Positions 56,868-64,000 of a DNA stretch of 64,000 nucleotides are shown here, piece by piece (positions within the stretch are counted from its first letter, which is position 1; every line of letters starts with the position of its first letter). Both the position numbers and the translations under genes were made by a program. Source of the stretch: Isoptericola sp044389085 (lineage in GTDB: Bacteria; Actinomycetota; Actinomycetes; Actinomycetales; Cellulomonadaceae); contig NZ_JBIRXP010000002.1 in the NCBI RefSeq assembly GCF_044389085.1, forward strand, positions 372,001 through 436,000. Reading direction: 5' to 3'. Under the pieces are notes generated by a model. It saw nothing but the letters and a program-made list of their open reading frames with translations. It did no database searches and had not been told where the DNA came from.

Positions 56868-57895
56868 CGGGCCACCTCCTGGGCGTCGGCGGGTTCGGCC
56901 GCGTCGTCGGCCGGCAGGGGCTTGCCCGTCAGGGTCAGGAACACCTCGTCGAGGCTCGGCTGGCCGAGCGTGAACTCCGGCACGGCGATGCCCGCCTCGC
57001 CGAGCGCGGGCAGCAGCTGCGCCACCGAGTCGGCGCCGTCGTCGGGCACGCGGGCGGACAGGGCGTACGGGTCGGTGGGCAGCGTGGGCTCGGTGCCGAG
57101 CACCTTCTCGACGACGCTCGCCGCGGCCCCCCGCTGGCCGGCGTCGGCCAGGCGCAGCGACACCGCGCCCTCGCCCACGGAGCGCTTGAGCTCGGTGGAC
57201 GTGCCCTCTGCGATGACGGTGCCGTGGTCGATGACGGCGATCCGGTCGGCCAGCTGGTCGGCCTCCTCGAGGTACTGGGTGGTGAGCAGCACGGTGGCGC
57301 CGTCGGCGACGAGCACGCGCACGATGTCCCACACCTGGTTGCGGCTGCGAGGGTCGAGCCCGGTGGTGGGCTCGTCGAGGAAGAGCACCCGCGGAGCCAG
57401 CACGAGGGACGCCGCGAGGTCGATGCGCCGCCGCATGCCGCCGGAGTACGTCTTGACCTGGCGGCCGCCCGCGTCCGACAGGCTGAACGCGTCCAGGAGC
57501 CCCTCCACGCGCCGGCGGGCTCCCGGCCCCGAGAAGCCGTAGAGGCGGGCCAGCATCAGCAGGTTCTCGGTGCCGGTGAGGTCCTCGTCGACGGAGGCGT
57601 ACTGGCCGGTGAGGCCGACGGCGCTGCGGACGGCGTCGGCGTCCGTGACGACGTCGTGCCCGAGCACGCGGGCGGTGCCCGCGTCGGGGCGCAGCAGCGT
57701 GGCGAGCATGCGCACGACCGTGGTCTTGCCGGCCCCGTTGGGCCCCAGCAGCCCGAAGACGCTGCCGGTCGGGATCTGCAGGTCGACGCCGTCGACGGCC
57801 TTGGTGACCTGCTTGCGGGTGGTGAAGTGCTTGACGAGGCCGCGGGCGTCGACGGCGAGGTCGTCGTACGGCGGGTCGGTGTCTGACGCGGACAT
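56864..57895 (-). CDS. DrrA-type ABC transporter ATP-binding protein
   Basis: 343-residue ATPase. Walker A GPNGAGKT, Q-loop GLTGQYASVDEDLTG, signature YSGGMRRRIDLAASLV, Walker B VLFLDEPTTGLDPRSRN and switch TTQYLEEAD. The C-terminal about 90 residues form the DrrA-type regulatory domain ending PSLDEVFLTLTG. The ATG at 57895 has GGGAG upstream. A palindrome at 57917-57930 lies at its predicted transcription start. Confidence 0.94.
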   Translation of the reverse strand: MSASDTDPPYDDLAVDARGLVKHFTTRKQVTKAVDGVDLQIPTGSVFGLLGPNGAGKTTVVRMLATLLRPDAGTARVLGHDVVTDADAVRSAVGLTGQYASVDEDLTGTENLLMLARLYGFSGPGARRRVEGLLDAFSLSDAGGRQVKTYSGGMRRRIDLAASLVLAPRVLFLDEPTTGLDPRSRNQVWDIVRVLVADGATVLLTTQYLEEADQLADRIAVIDHGTVIAEGTSTELKRSVGEGAVSLRLADAGQRGAAASVVEKVLGTEPTLPTDPYALSARVPDDGADSVAQLLPALGEAGIAVPEFTLGQPSLDEVFLTLTGKPLPADDAAEPADAQEVAR

Positions 57896-57916
57896 GTGAT
57901 CTCCCGGGGAGCGTCG

Positions 57917-57941
57917 GTGACGTGCGTCACGTACCAGGCTA
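57917..57941 (-). promoter_or_regulatory. Promoter and operator palindrome of the DrrAB exporter
   Basis: On the minus strand TAGCCT (57936-57941) is a -10 box. The 14-bp palindrome GTGACG-TG-CGTCAC (57917-57930) covers the predicted +1, where a repressor would block transcription. No linked regulator gene is present. Confidence 0.55.
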
Positions 57942-58005
57942 GGACGGCCCGCAGACGCGGAACTCATCGGGCGGATCGGCGTCGCCGTCGTGGCAGGGTG
58001 ACGCC

Positions 58006-59415
58006 ATGGACTCAGAGCCCGCGACCCGCGACCTGTTCGACGCCGACCACCTGGCCGCGTGGGTCGGCACGCAGGCCGGATTCGCGCGCGTGCCGGGGGT
58101 GCAGTACGCCGTGCGCGTGGGCGCGGAGCTGGTGCTCGACGGCGCCTGGGGCGTCGCCGACGCCACCACGGGCGAGCCGCTGCGCCCCGACCACGTGTTC
58201 CGCGTCGCGTCGCACTCCAAGACGTTCACGGCGACGGCGGTCGCCCGTCTTGCCGACCGGGGAGCGCTGCGCCTGGACGACCCGTTCGACGCGCACCTGC
58301 CCCGGCTCGCCGGCACCGCCGTCGGGCGGGTCACCCTGCGCGAGGCGCTCGGCCACACGGGCGGGGTCCGGCGCGACGGCACGGACGCCGACTTCTGGCA
58401 GCTCGGCGGGCCGTTCCCGGACCGGGACGCCCTGGTCGAGGCGGTGCGGGCCGGCGGCCCGGTCCTCGGGCGCGGCGAGACCTTCAAGTACTCCAACCTC
58501 GCCTACGGGCTCCTGGGCCTCGTCGTCGAGGCGGTCACCGGCGCCCCGTTCGAGCGGCACGTGCGCGACGACCTCCTCGCCCCCCTGGGGCTGGACCGCA
58601 CGACGCCGGAGCTGGACGACGGCGCGCCCGCCGTCGTCGGGCACTCCGCCCTGGGCGTCGCCGACGACGGCCGGCTGCCCGTCGCCGCCGTGCGCACGGG
58701 TGCGCTGGCCGCCGCGACGGGATTCTGCTCGACGGCGTCCGACCTGACCCGGTGGTTCGCGGCGCACGCCGACGGCTCCGACCTGCTGCGTCCGGAGACG
58801 CGCCGGCTGCTGCGGCGCGACGAGTCGGTGATCGACCGGCCGCACGCCCGCCGGCGGCGCTACGGGCTGGGCTTCGAGACGCGGGAGATCGAGGGGCGCC
58901 GCGTCGTCGGGCACGGGGGCGCGTTTCCCGGCCAGCTGTCCCGCACCTGGGCCGACCCTGCCGGGGGCGTCGTCGTGTCGGTGCTGACGAACGCCGTCGA
59001 CGGCCCTGCCGACGCGATCGCGACCGGCCTGTTCGCGCTCGTCGCCACGGCGCTCGACGCGGGTGCACCCTCGGCCGAGGAGGCCGCGGCCCTGGCACGC
59101 CGCACCGGACGGTTCGCCAACCTGTGGGGGCTGACCGACGTCGTCCGTCTCGGTCGCGACCTGTGGCTGGTGGACCCGCGACGCGAGGACCCGTTGGCCG
59201 GCGCGGAGCGGCTCGTCGTCGACGGCGACGCCCTGCGGCTGCCGGTCGAGCCCGGGTTCGGGGCGCCGGGCGAGCCCGTCGAGGTGCTGCCCGGCGCCGA
59301 CGGGCGGCCCGCCGGGATCGTCGTCGGCGGGCTGACGTCGTGGCGCGCGGACGACTACGAGCGCGAGCGCCGCGCCCAGCTCGCCGCGGTCAGGGCTCGG
59401 GGAACGTCGGGGTGA
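58006..59415 (+). CDS. Serine hydrolase of the beta-lactamase/DD-peptidase family
   Basis: 469-residue class C beta-lactamase-like esterase or peptidase. Catalytic SxxK is Ser69-His-Ser-Lys72 (VASHSKTFTA), the second motif is Tyr162-Ser-Asn164 (KYSNLAYG), and His303-Gly-Gly (GHGGAFPGQ) replaces KTG. The last about 110 residues form a lipocalin-like domain. There is no signal peptide, so it is cytosolic. Substrate unknown. The last 26 bp overlap the convergent GntR gene. Confidence 0.9.
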   Translation: MDSEPATRDLFDADHLAAWVGTQAGFARVPGVQYAVRVGAELVLDGAWGVADATTGEPLRPDHVFRVASHSKTFTATAVARLADRGALRLDDPFDAHLPRLAGTAVGRVTLREALGHTGGVRRDGTDADFWQLGGPFPDRDALVEAVRAGGPVLGRGETFKYSNLAYGLLGLVVEAVTGAPFERHVRDDLLAPLGLDRTTPELDDGAPAVVGHSALGVADDGRLPVAAVRTGALAAATGFCSTASDLTRWFAAHADGSDLLRPETRRLLRRDESVIDRPHARRRRYGLGFETREIEGRRVVGHGGAFPGQLSRTWADPAGGVVVSVLTNAVDGPADAIATGLFALVATALDAGAPSAEEAAALARRTGRFANLWGLTDVVRLGRDLWLVDPRREDPLAGAERLVVDGDALRLPVEPGFGAPGEPVEVLPGADGRPAGIVVGGLTSWRADDYERERRAQLAAVRARGTSG

Positions 59416-60160
59416 TGGGGTCCAGGCGGGGGGCGGGGGACGGGCGGGGCTCGTCGAACGTCTCGACCTCGACGGTCTCGGGCTCGAGGAGCCGGGCGAC
59501 GGCGTCGTCGAGGTTGGTGCGGATCGCGGCGACGAGGCCGTCGGCGTCGCGGGCCTCGAGGCGCTCGACGAGCTCGACGTGCGACTCGGCGGCGTCCTTG
59601 CGGACGGCGTAGTCCTCGCTGACCGTGAAGCTCGCGATCCGGACCTCCACGATGAGCGTGGTCATCCAGCGCAGCAGCCAGGGGTTGCCGCCGGCGGCGA
59701 CCAGGGACCAGTGCACGTTGAGGTCGGCGTCGCCCACGCGGCGGGCGTCCTCGCTGCGCTCCGCGGCGACGAGCGCGTCGTGCGCGGCGCGGACGGCGGC
59801 GACCTGGGCGGGCGTGGCGCGCTCGACGGCGAGGAGCGCGGCCGAGGTCTCCACGGTCGCGCGGGCGTCGTAGAGCGCCCGCACCCGGTCGGCGCCGATG
59901 CGCACGACGCTCAGGCCGCGGCCGGGGGTCGAGCGCAGCAGCCCCTCCTGGACCAGGCGCTGCGCGGCCTCGCGGAAGGGGCCGCGGCTGACGCCGAGCT
60001 GGCCGGACATCTCGACCTCGCGGATGGGCGAACCCACCGGCAGCGCGCCCGAGTAGACGGCGTTGCGCAGCTCGACGGTGATGAGGTCGACCGTCGACGG
60101 CCGGGTCACCGGCGACAGGAACGGCGCGCTGCCGACGGGGGCCGGCGAGGGCTGGGTCAT
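59390..60160 (-). CDS. GntR-family regulator with FCD domain
   Basis: 256-residue regulator. The N-terminal winged helix (TVDLITVELRNAVYSGALPVGSPIREVEMSGQLGVSRGPFREAAQRLVQEGLL, about 22-75) leads to a helical FCD ligand domain (about 85-225) with the DLNVHWSLV and ESHVELVERLEARD stretches that hold metal-binding Asp/His. AAGGAGAG precedes the ATG at 60160. It is divergent from the ectoine-uptake operon and is its likely regulator, with an operator-like palindrome in the shared region. Confidence 0.92.
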   Translation of the reverse strand: MTQPSPAPVGSAPFLSPVTRPSTVDLITVELRNAVYSGALPVGSPIREVEMSGQLGVSRGPFREAAQRLVQEGLLRSTPGRGLSVVRIGADRVRALYDARATVETSAALLAVERATPAQVAAVRAAHDALVAAERSEDARRVGDADLNVHWSLVAAGGNPWLLRWMTTLIVEVRIASFTVSEDYAVRKDAAESHVELVERLEARDADGLVAAIRTNLDDAVARLLEPETVEVETFDEPRPSPAPRLDPITPTFPEP

Positions 60161-60233
60161 CTGCTCTCCTTCCAGGTGGTCGGGGGCCGCCCGACAGGTC
60201 ATATCATCCCGCGCGGCGCCCTCCGGCCAGATC

Positions 60234-60261
60234 GTGACCCTCTTGTGACCACGGCATGACC
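60234..60261 (+). repeat. Triple 11-bp direct repeat GTGACC/GTGACC/ATGACC
   Basis: Half-sites begin at 60234, 60245 and 60256, exactly 11 bp apart, in the 323-bp region between gntR and ehuB. They lie 74-101 bp upstream of the gntR ATG. The same half-site and period occur at the two nlpC promoters. Confidence 0.65.
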
Positions 60262-60359
60262 ACGATCCGGGGCCGCCCGAGACGGTCGTTCGTCCCGACA
60301 ACACTGCTCTGACCTGCGACGACGTCGGGTCGGGTGCGTCGGAGCGGCGCGCCCACGCC

Positions 60360-60396
60360 GATTGTAGACAATCCGACATGTGGATACATAGATTGT
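60360..60396. promoter_or_regulatory. GntR-type operator: GATTGTAGACAATC plus half-site GATTGT
   Basis: GATTGT-AG-ACAATC (60360-60373) is a perfect 14-bp palindrome with the TTGT-n2-ACAA core typical of FCD-group GntR operators. A TGTGGATACA element (60379-60388) and a GATTGT half-site (60391-60396) follow, the latter overlapping the -35 of the ehu promoter. Confidence 0.65.
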
Positions 60397-60422
60397 CGTA
60401 GCGTCGGCATCGCGGCTACGGT
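60393..60422 (+). promoter_or_regulatory. ehu operon promoter
   Basis: TTGTCG (60393-60398) and TACGGT (60417-60422) are 18 bp apart. An alternative TTGTAG (60362-60367) and TACATA (60385-60390) pair lies just upstream, inside the operator region. Confidence 0.5.
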
Positions 60423-60483
60423 GTCGCACCGTCCAGACCAACGGCTCGGCGCGGACTCCCGCCGGGCGACGAAGGGAGACACC

Positions 60484-61413
60484 GTGTCGTCCACCAGGAC
60501 CACGAAGCGCCGCCGGGCGATCCTCGCTGCCGGTTCCGTGCTCACCATGACCGCACTGACCGCCTGCTCGAGCGTCGACGAGGGTGGATCGGGGGACGGC
60601 GCGGGCTCGACCCTCCAGAACCTCCAGGACGCCGGTACCGTCAACGTCGCGTTCAACGGCGAGAAGCCGTACAGCTACATGGACGGCGACGAGCTCACCG
60701 GCGCGACGATCGCCCTCGACAAGGAGATCTTCGGCGCCCTGGGGGTCGACAACGTCGAGGGCACCGAGACGCAGTGGGACTCGCTGATCCCGGGTCTGAA
60801 CGCCGACCGCTACGACACGGTGTCGGCGGGCATGTCGATCCTCCCGGAGCGGTGCGAGCAGGCCGCGTTCGCCGAGCCCACCATCATGTACACCACGGCG
60901 TTCCTCGTGCCGGAGGGCAACCCCGACAACCTGACCGACTGGCAGTCCGTGGAGGGCTCCGACCTCACGATCGCCGTCACCAGCGGCGCGATCGAGGACG
61001 GCTACGCCAAGGACACCGGGGTCAAGACGATCACGGTCGGCGACTCGACCGACGGCCTCAACGCCGTCGTGACCGGCCGCGCCGACGCGTTCGCGCTCAC
61101 CGGCATCTCGATCCGCGCGCTGGCGGACAGCACCGACGAGCCGGTCGAGGCCACGGAGGCGTTCGTCGCGAACATCGACGGCGTGGCGCAGATCGGCGCC
61201 GGCTCCGAGGTGTTCCGCAAGGGCGACACGGAGCTGCTCGAGGCTTACAACACCGAGCTCGCCAAGATCAACGGCGACCAGGAGAAGTGGCTCGAGATCA
61301 TGGAGCCGTTCGGCTTCACCGAGGCGGAGTTCCCGCCCGAGGGGCTGACGGCCGAGATGCTCTGCGAGGGCGACCTCGCGGCCATCACGGACGAGCTGGG
61401 GCTGGATTCCTGA
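60484..61413 (+). CDS. ehuB: Ectoine/hydroxyectoine ABC transporter, substrate-binding lipoprotein
   Basis: 309-residue solute-binding protein (family 3, SBP_bac_3). Lipoprotein signal with Cys28 (MTALTAC), then the two-lobed domain with VNVAFNGEKPYSYMDG, ATIALDKEIFGALG, LIPGLNADRYDTVSAGMSILPERCEQAAFAEP and ITVGDSTDGLNAVVTGRADAFALT. These stretches match EhuB. The GTG at 60484 follows AAGGGAG (60472-60478). First gene of the operon, divergent from the GntR gene. Confidence 0.88.
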   Translation: MSSTRTTKRRRAILAAGSVLTMTALTACSSVDEGGSGDGAGSTLQNLQDAGTVNVAFNGEKPYSYMDGDELTGATIALDKEIFGALGVDNVEGTETQWDSLIPGLNADRYDTVSAGMSILPERCEQAAFAEPTIMYTTAFLVPEGNPDNLTDWQSVEGSDLTIAVTSGAIEDGYAKDTGVKTITVGDSTDGLNAVVTGRADAFALTGISIRALADSTDEPVEATEAFVANIDGVAQIGAGSEVFRKGDTELLEAYNTELAKINGDQEKWLEIMEPFGFTEAEFPPEGLTAEMLCEGDLAAITDELGLDS

Positions 61414-61417
61414 CCGC

Positions 61418-62164
61418 ATGTCAGATGATCTCCAGGCACTGGTCGACCGCCTCCCCAGCCTCGGCGACGCGGTCCTCGTCACCCTCGAGATGACCCTCGG
61501 CGGCGCCGTCCTCGCGATGGTCGTCGCGCTCGTGCTGGGCTTCGGCGCGCGCACCCGGTCCCTCTGGGTGCGCGGGCCGTCCCGGGTCGTCATCGAGTTC
61601 TTCCGCGGCACGTCGCTCGTGGTCCAGATCTTCTGGATCTTCTACGTGCTGCCGCAGTTCGGCTTCAAGATGGAGGCCCTCGCCGTCGCCATCGTGGCGC
61701 TCGGGCTCAACTACGGCGCCTACGCCGCCGAGGTGGTGCGCGGCTCCGTCGACTCGGTCCCGACCGGGCAGTGGGAGGCGGCGACCGCCCTCAACCTCGG
61801 CTGGTTCCACAAGGTGCGCCGCGTGGTCTTCCCCCAGGCGTGGGCGCTGATGATCCCGCAGCTGGCGAACCTGCTGATCCAGCTGCTCAAGGGCTCGGCG
61901 CTGGCGTTCTACATCACGCTGCACGACGTGTTCTGGTGGATCGACAACCTGCAGCGGGACACCCGCGACACGATCTTCAGCTACGGCATCGGGCTGATCA
62001 TCTACTTCGTCATCGCCTACATCCTCACGTGGGGAATGAACTGGCTGGAGGAGCGGGCCAAGCGTCGGCTCGGTCGCGGCACGAAGCCGCGGCTGCGTGA
62101 CGTGTTCGGCCTCAAGCCCGGCGTCCCGACCGAGATCGCCCGCGTGAAGGGGGGTGTGGCATGA
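61418..62164 (+). CDS. ehuC: Ectoine/hydroxyectoine ABC transporter permease EhuC
   Basis: 248-residue inner-membrane permease of the polar amino-acid type (HisM/HEQRo family) with five transmembrane helices. The EAA-like loop is ATALNLGWFHKVRRVVFPQAW, which docks with the ATPase. It starts 4 bp after ehuB and overlaps ehuD by 4 nt (ATGA). The C-terminal tail is basic. Confidence 0.9.
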   Translation: MSDDLQALVDRLPSLGDAVLVTLEMTLGGAVLAMVVALVLGFGARTRSLWVRGPSRVVIEFFRGTSLVVQIFWIFYVLPQFGFKMEALAVAIVALGLNYGAYAAEVVRGSVDSVPTGQWEAATALNLGWFHKVRRVVFPQAWALMIPQLANLLIQLLKGSALAFYITLHDVFWWIDNLQRDTRDTIFSYGIGLIIYFVIAYILTWGMNWLEERAKRRLGRGTKPRLRDVFGLKPGVPTEIARVKGGVA

Positions 62165-62808
62165 ACGAGGAAGGCATCTGGAGCTGGGAGAAGGCCTGGG
62201 AGGTCCTGCCGAGCCTGCTGCGCGGCCTGGTGATCACCATCGAGGCGACCGTCGTCGGCATGGTGATCGCCTCGATCCTGGGGCTCTTCATCGCCCTGGC
62301 GATGCGCACGCCCAGCCGGTGGGTCCGCGGGCCGCTGCGGCTCGTCGTCGACTTCATCCGGATGACGCCGCTGCTGGTGCAGCTCGTCTTCGCGTGGTTG
62401 CTGCTGGTCGACGTGCCGCCGCTCGTCATCGGGTTCGGCGTGCTCGGCGTGCACTACGCGACTTACATGTCCGAGGTGTACCGCGCGGGCATCGAGGCCG
62501 TCCCGCCGGGGCAGTGGGAGGCCGCCACGGCCCTCAACCTGCCCAAGGGGCGCACCTGGTTCGCGATCATCCTGCCGCAGGCGATCCGCAAGACGCTGCC
62601 GGGCCTGGGGAACTACGCGGTCTCGATGTTCAAGGAGACGCCGTTCCTGTTCGCGATCACCGTGGTCGAGATGTACTCGGCCGCGCTGAACTTCGGCGCC
62701 AACACGTTCTCGTACATCGAGGCGTTGACGATGGTGGGCCTGCTCTTCCTGCTGGTGAGCTACCCGACCTCGCTGCTCGTGCGCCGGATGGAGACCCGCC
62801 TTGCCTGA
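62161..62808 (+). CDS. ehuD: Ectoine/hydroxyectoine ABC transporter permease EhuD
   Basis: 215-residue permease partner of EhuC with five transmembrane helices and the docking loop ATALNLPKGRTWFAIILPQAI. It shares the VEFFRGTS/VDFIRMTPLLVQ type stretch of the family. Coupled to ehuC by ATGA and followed by ehuA after 28 bp. Confidence 0.9.
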   Translation: MNEEGIWSWEKAWEVLPSLLRGLVITIEATVVGMVIASILGLFIALAMRTPSRWVRGPLRLVVDFIRMTPLLVQLVFAWLLLVDVPPLVIGFGVLGVHYATYMSEVYRAGIEAVPPGQWEAATALNLPKGRTWFAIILPQAIRKTLPGLGNYAVSMFKETPFLFAITVVEMYSAALNFGANTFSYIEALTMVGLLFLLVSYPTSLLVRRMETRLA

Positions 62809-62836
62809 CCCGACGACCTCCGCAGGGAGCCAGACC

Positions 62837-63625
62837 ATGACCACCACCTCGAACGGCACGCCCGCCATCGAGTTCAAGGACGTCGTCAAGCGCTTCGGCG
62901 ACAACGTCGTGCTGGACAAGCTGAACTTCAGCGTCGCGAAGGGCGACCGCGTGACGCTGATCGGCCCGTCCGGATCGGGCAAGACGACGATCCTGCGCCT
63001 GCTCATGACCCTCGAGGAGGCGAACGGCGGGCTCATCCTCATCGACGGCGACCCGTACACGCACGAGTACAAGGGCACCAAGTGGGTCGAGATCCCGGAG
63101 AAGCGTCGCCGTCAGGTGCGCAAGCGGGTGGGGATGGTGTTCCAGCAGTTCAACCTGTTCCCCAACATGACCGTGCTGGAGAACATCATCGAGGCACCGG
63201 TCCACGTGCTCGGCAAGAGCAAGGCCGAGGCCGTCCAGCGGGCGGAGGAGCTGCTCGAGCAGGTCGGCATGACCGAGAAGCGGGACTTCAAGACGAACCA
63301 GCTCTCGGGCGGTCAGCAGCAGCGTGTCGCCATCGCGCGGGCGCTCGCCATGGACCCGGAGATCCTGCTGCTCGACGAGGTCACGTCGGCGCTCGACCCG
63401 GAGATCGTGGCCGACGTGCTCGGCGTGCTCCGGGAGATCGCCCGCACCACGGACATCACGATGCTGCTCGTGACCCACGAGATGCAGTTCGCCCGCGACG
63501 TCTCCAACCGGGTGCTGATGTTCGACCACGGCAGGATCATCGAGGAGGCAGACCCCGAGACGATGTTCACCAACCCCGAGCACGAGCGCACGCAGGAGTT
63601 CCTCAAGGCCGTGCTCGGGGGCTGA
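62837..63625 (+). CDS. ehuA: Ectoine/hydroxyectoine ABC transporter ATP-binding protein EhuA
   Basis: 262-residue ATPase of the polar amino-acid family. Walker A GPSGSGKT, Q-loop FQQFNLFPNMTVLENI, signature LSGGQQQRVAIARALA, Walker B ILLLDEVTSALDPE and switch His in LVTHEM. The insertion EYKGTKWVEIPEKRRRQVRK before the Q-loop is typical of EhuA. The ATG at 62837 has AGGGAG 7 nt upstream. Last gene of ehuBCDA. Uptake of ectoines serves osmoprotection or nutrition. Confidence 0.92.
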   Translation: MTTTSNGTPAIEFKDVVKRFGDNVVLDKLNFSVAKGDRVTLIGPSGSGKTTILRLLMTLEEANGGLILIDGDPYTHEYKGTKWVEIPEKRRRQVRKRVGMVFQQFNLFPNMTVLENIIEAPVHVLGKSKAEAVQRAEELLEQVGMTEKRDFKTNQLSGGQQQRVAIARALAMDPEILLLDEVTSALDPEIVADVLGVLREIARTTDITMLLVTHEMQFARDVSNRVLMFDHGRIIEEADPETMFTNPEHERTQEFLKAVLGG

Positions 63626-63640
63626 CCCTCGACCCAGGGT

Positions 63641-63710
63641 GCCGAACAGGCGGTTGCTCCCGTTCTCACGCGTCACGGCGTGCCAGAACGGGAGCAACCG
63701 CCTGTTCGGC
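63641..63710. terminator. 26-bp hairpin with GCCGAACAGGCGGTTG core (copy 3)
   Basis: Arms 63641-63666 and 63685-63710 pair perfectly. The loop itself holds a 5-bp stem (CACGC 63667-63671, GCGTG 63678-63682). It sits between convergent ehuA and the surface-protein gene at the right edge. The core is shared with 10587 and 12460, while the inner arm is a different sequence. Confidence 0.75.
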
Positions 63711-63740
63711 GTTCGGGTGCCGGCGTTCGGGGCTCGAGGG

Positions 63741-64000
63741 TCAGGACGCCGGGGTGGGTGCCGGCGTGGCGGCACCGTCCTGGGCGGAGCCCGGCGTCGA
63801 CCCGGCGCCCTGCTCGGCGTCGGGCACGGTGGTGCCGGTCCCGGCGTCGGACCCGGTGTCCGTGCCCTCGTCGGTGCCGTCGCTGCCGTCGGAGGAGCCG
63901 GTGCCGTCGCCGGTGGTGCCGTCGCCCGAGCCGTCGGTGCCGGTGCCCGTGTCGGTGTCGGTTCCCGTGTCGGTGCCGCCACCCGTGCCGCCGTCGGTGG
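63741..64000 (-). CDS. C-terminal tail of a Gly/Thr/Asp-rich protein, partial
   Basis: An open minus-strand frame ends at TGA (63741-63743) and runs off the right edge with no stop over 85 codons. The residues are almost only Gly, Thr, Asp, Ser, Ala and Pro (GTDTGS- and DGTTGDGTG-like repeats), as in disordered tails of actinobacterial penicillin-binding or surface proteins. The functional domain lies outside the window, so no product can be named. Strand assignment rests on composition and the absence of stops. Confidence 0.55.
   Translation of the reverse strand, partial: TDGGTGGGTDTGTDTDTGTGTDGSGDGTTGDGTGSSDGSDGTDEGTDTGSDAGTGTTVPDAEQGAGSTPGSAQDGAATPAPTPAS

Noticed and set aside
62657..63982. 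Minus-strand open frame of 441 codons at the right edge
   Set aside because: Runs antisense through ehuA and the hairpin. The Gly/Thr/Asp frame ending at 63741 fits better at the edge.
1..64000. tRNA, rRNA or CRISPR array
   Set aside because: No cloverleaf-like conserved blocks, rRNA signatures or regularly spaced repeats were seen on either strand.

Overview
The window is about 64 kb of very GC-rich chromosomal DNA with actinobacterial features: frequent GTG starts, many -10-only promoters that place the start codon at or near +1, an F420-type LLM oxidoreductase, DtxR-, PspA- and DUF3027/DUF2530-type genes, and two c-di-AMP (ydaO-type) riboswitches in front of NlpC/P60 hydrolases. An AA10 lytic polysaccharide monooxygenase with a C-terminal CBM2 at the left edge points to a plant- or chitin-degrading member of the Cellulomonadaceae or Promicromonosporaceae. 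That placement is an inference. I saw no rRNA, tRNA, CRISPR array, transposase or integrase.

Layout. 0-6 kb: LPMO, PspA, a TPM-domain membrane protein, a formylglycine-generating enzyme and an F420-type oxidoreductase. 6-19.5 kb: a housekeeping backbone (XPB helicase, helicase-associated protein, NAD(P)-binding epimerase with a divergent TetR gene, CspA, DUF3027, a large Hsp90-like ATPase, DUF2530), interrupted at 17.3-19.2 kb by a lower-GC two-gene module (EVK-motif plus winged-helix protein, and a nucleotidyltransferase) that looks like a toxin-antitoxin or defence pair.

19.6-46.4 kb: a surface-glycopolymer locus around a purine permease. It holds an initiating sugar-phosphate transferase, UDP-ManNAc epimerase and dehydrogenase, UDP-glucose dehydrogenase, all four rml genes for dTDP-L-rhamnose, three glycosyltransferases, a TagF-like glycerophosphotransferase, an alpha/beta-hydrolase-like protein, a left-handed beta-helix acyltransferase, a DUF6270-sulfotransferase fusion, a two-gene ABC exporter, an LCP ligase and a frameshifted DUF4434-type lipoprotein. 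Together they would make, decorate, export and attach a glycerol-phosphate-containing wall polysaccharide with rhamnose and uronic acids.

46.4-58 kb: MFS exporter, MHYT sensor, serC with divergent dtxR, tandem duplicated NlpC/P60 hydrolases each with its own promoter and riboswitch, a universal stress protein, a DUF559 protein bracketed by two copies of one long hairpin, and a DrrAB-type ABC exporter. 58-64 kb: a serine hydrolase, a GntR/FCD regulator, a divergent ehuBCDA ectoine-uptake operon, and the Gly/Thr/Asp-rich tail of a surface protein that runs off the right edge.

The main non-coding signals are: (i) families of 25-32 bp perfect hairpins between genes, with shared cores and compensated arms; (ii) GGGTGAAA repeats concentrated at the glycopolymer locus; (iii) 11-bp-periodic GTGACC/GTGACA repeats at both NlpC/P60 promoters and at the ectoine operon, suggesting an MtrA-like regulator linking wall hydrolysis and osmoprotection; and (iv) palindromic operators in several divergent promoter regions.
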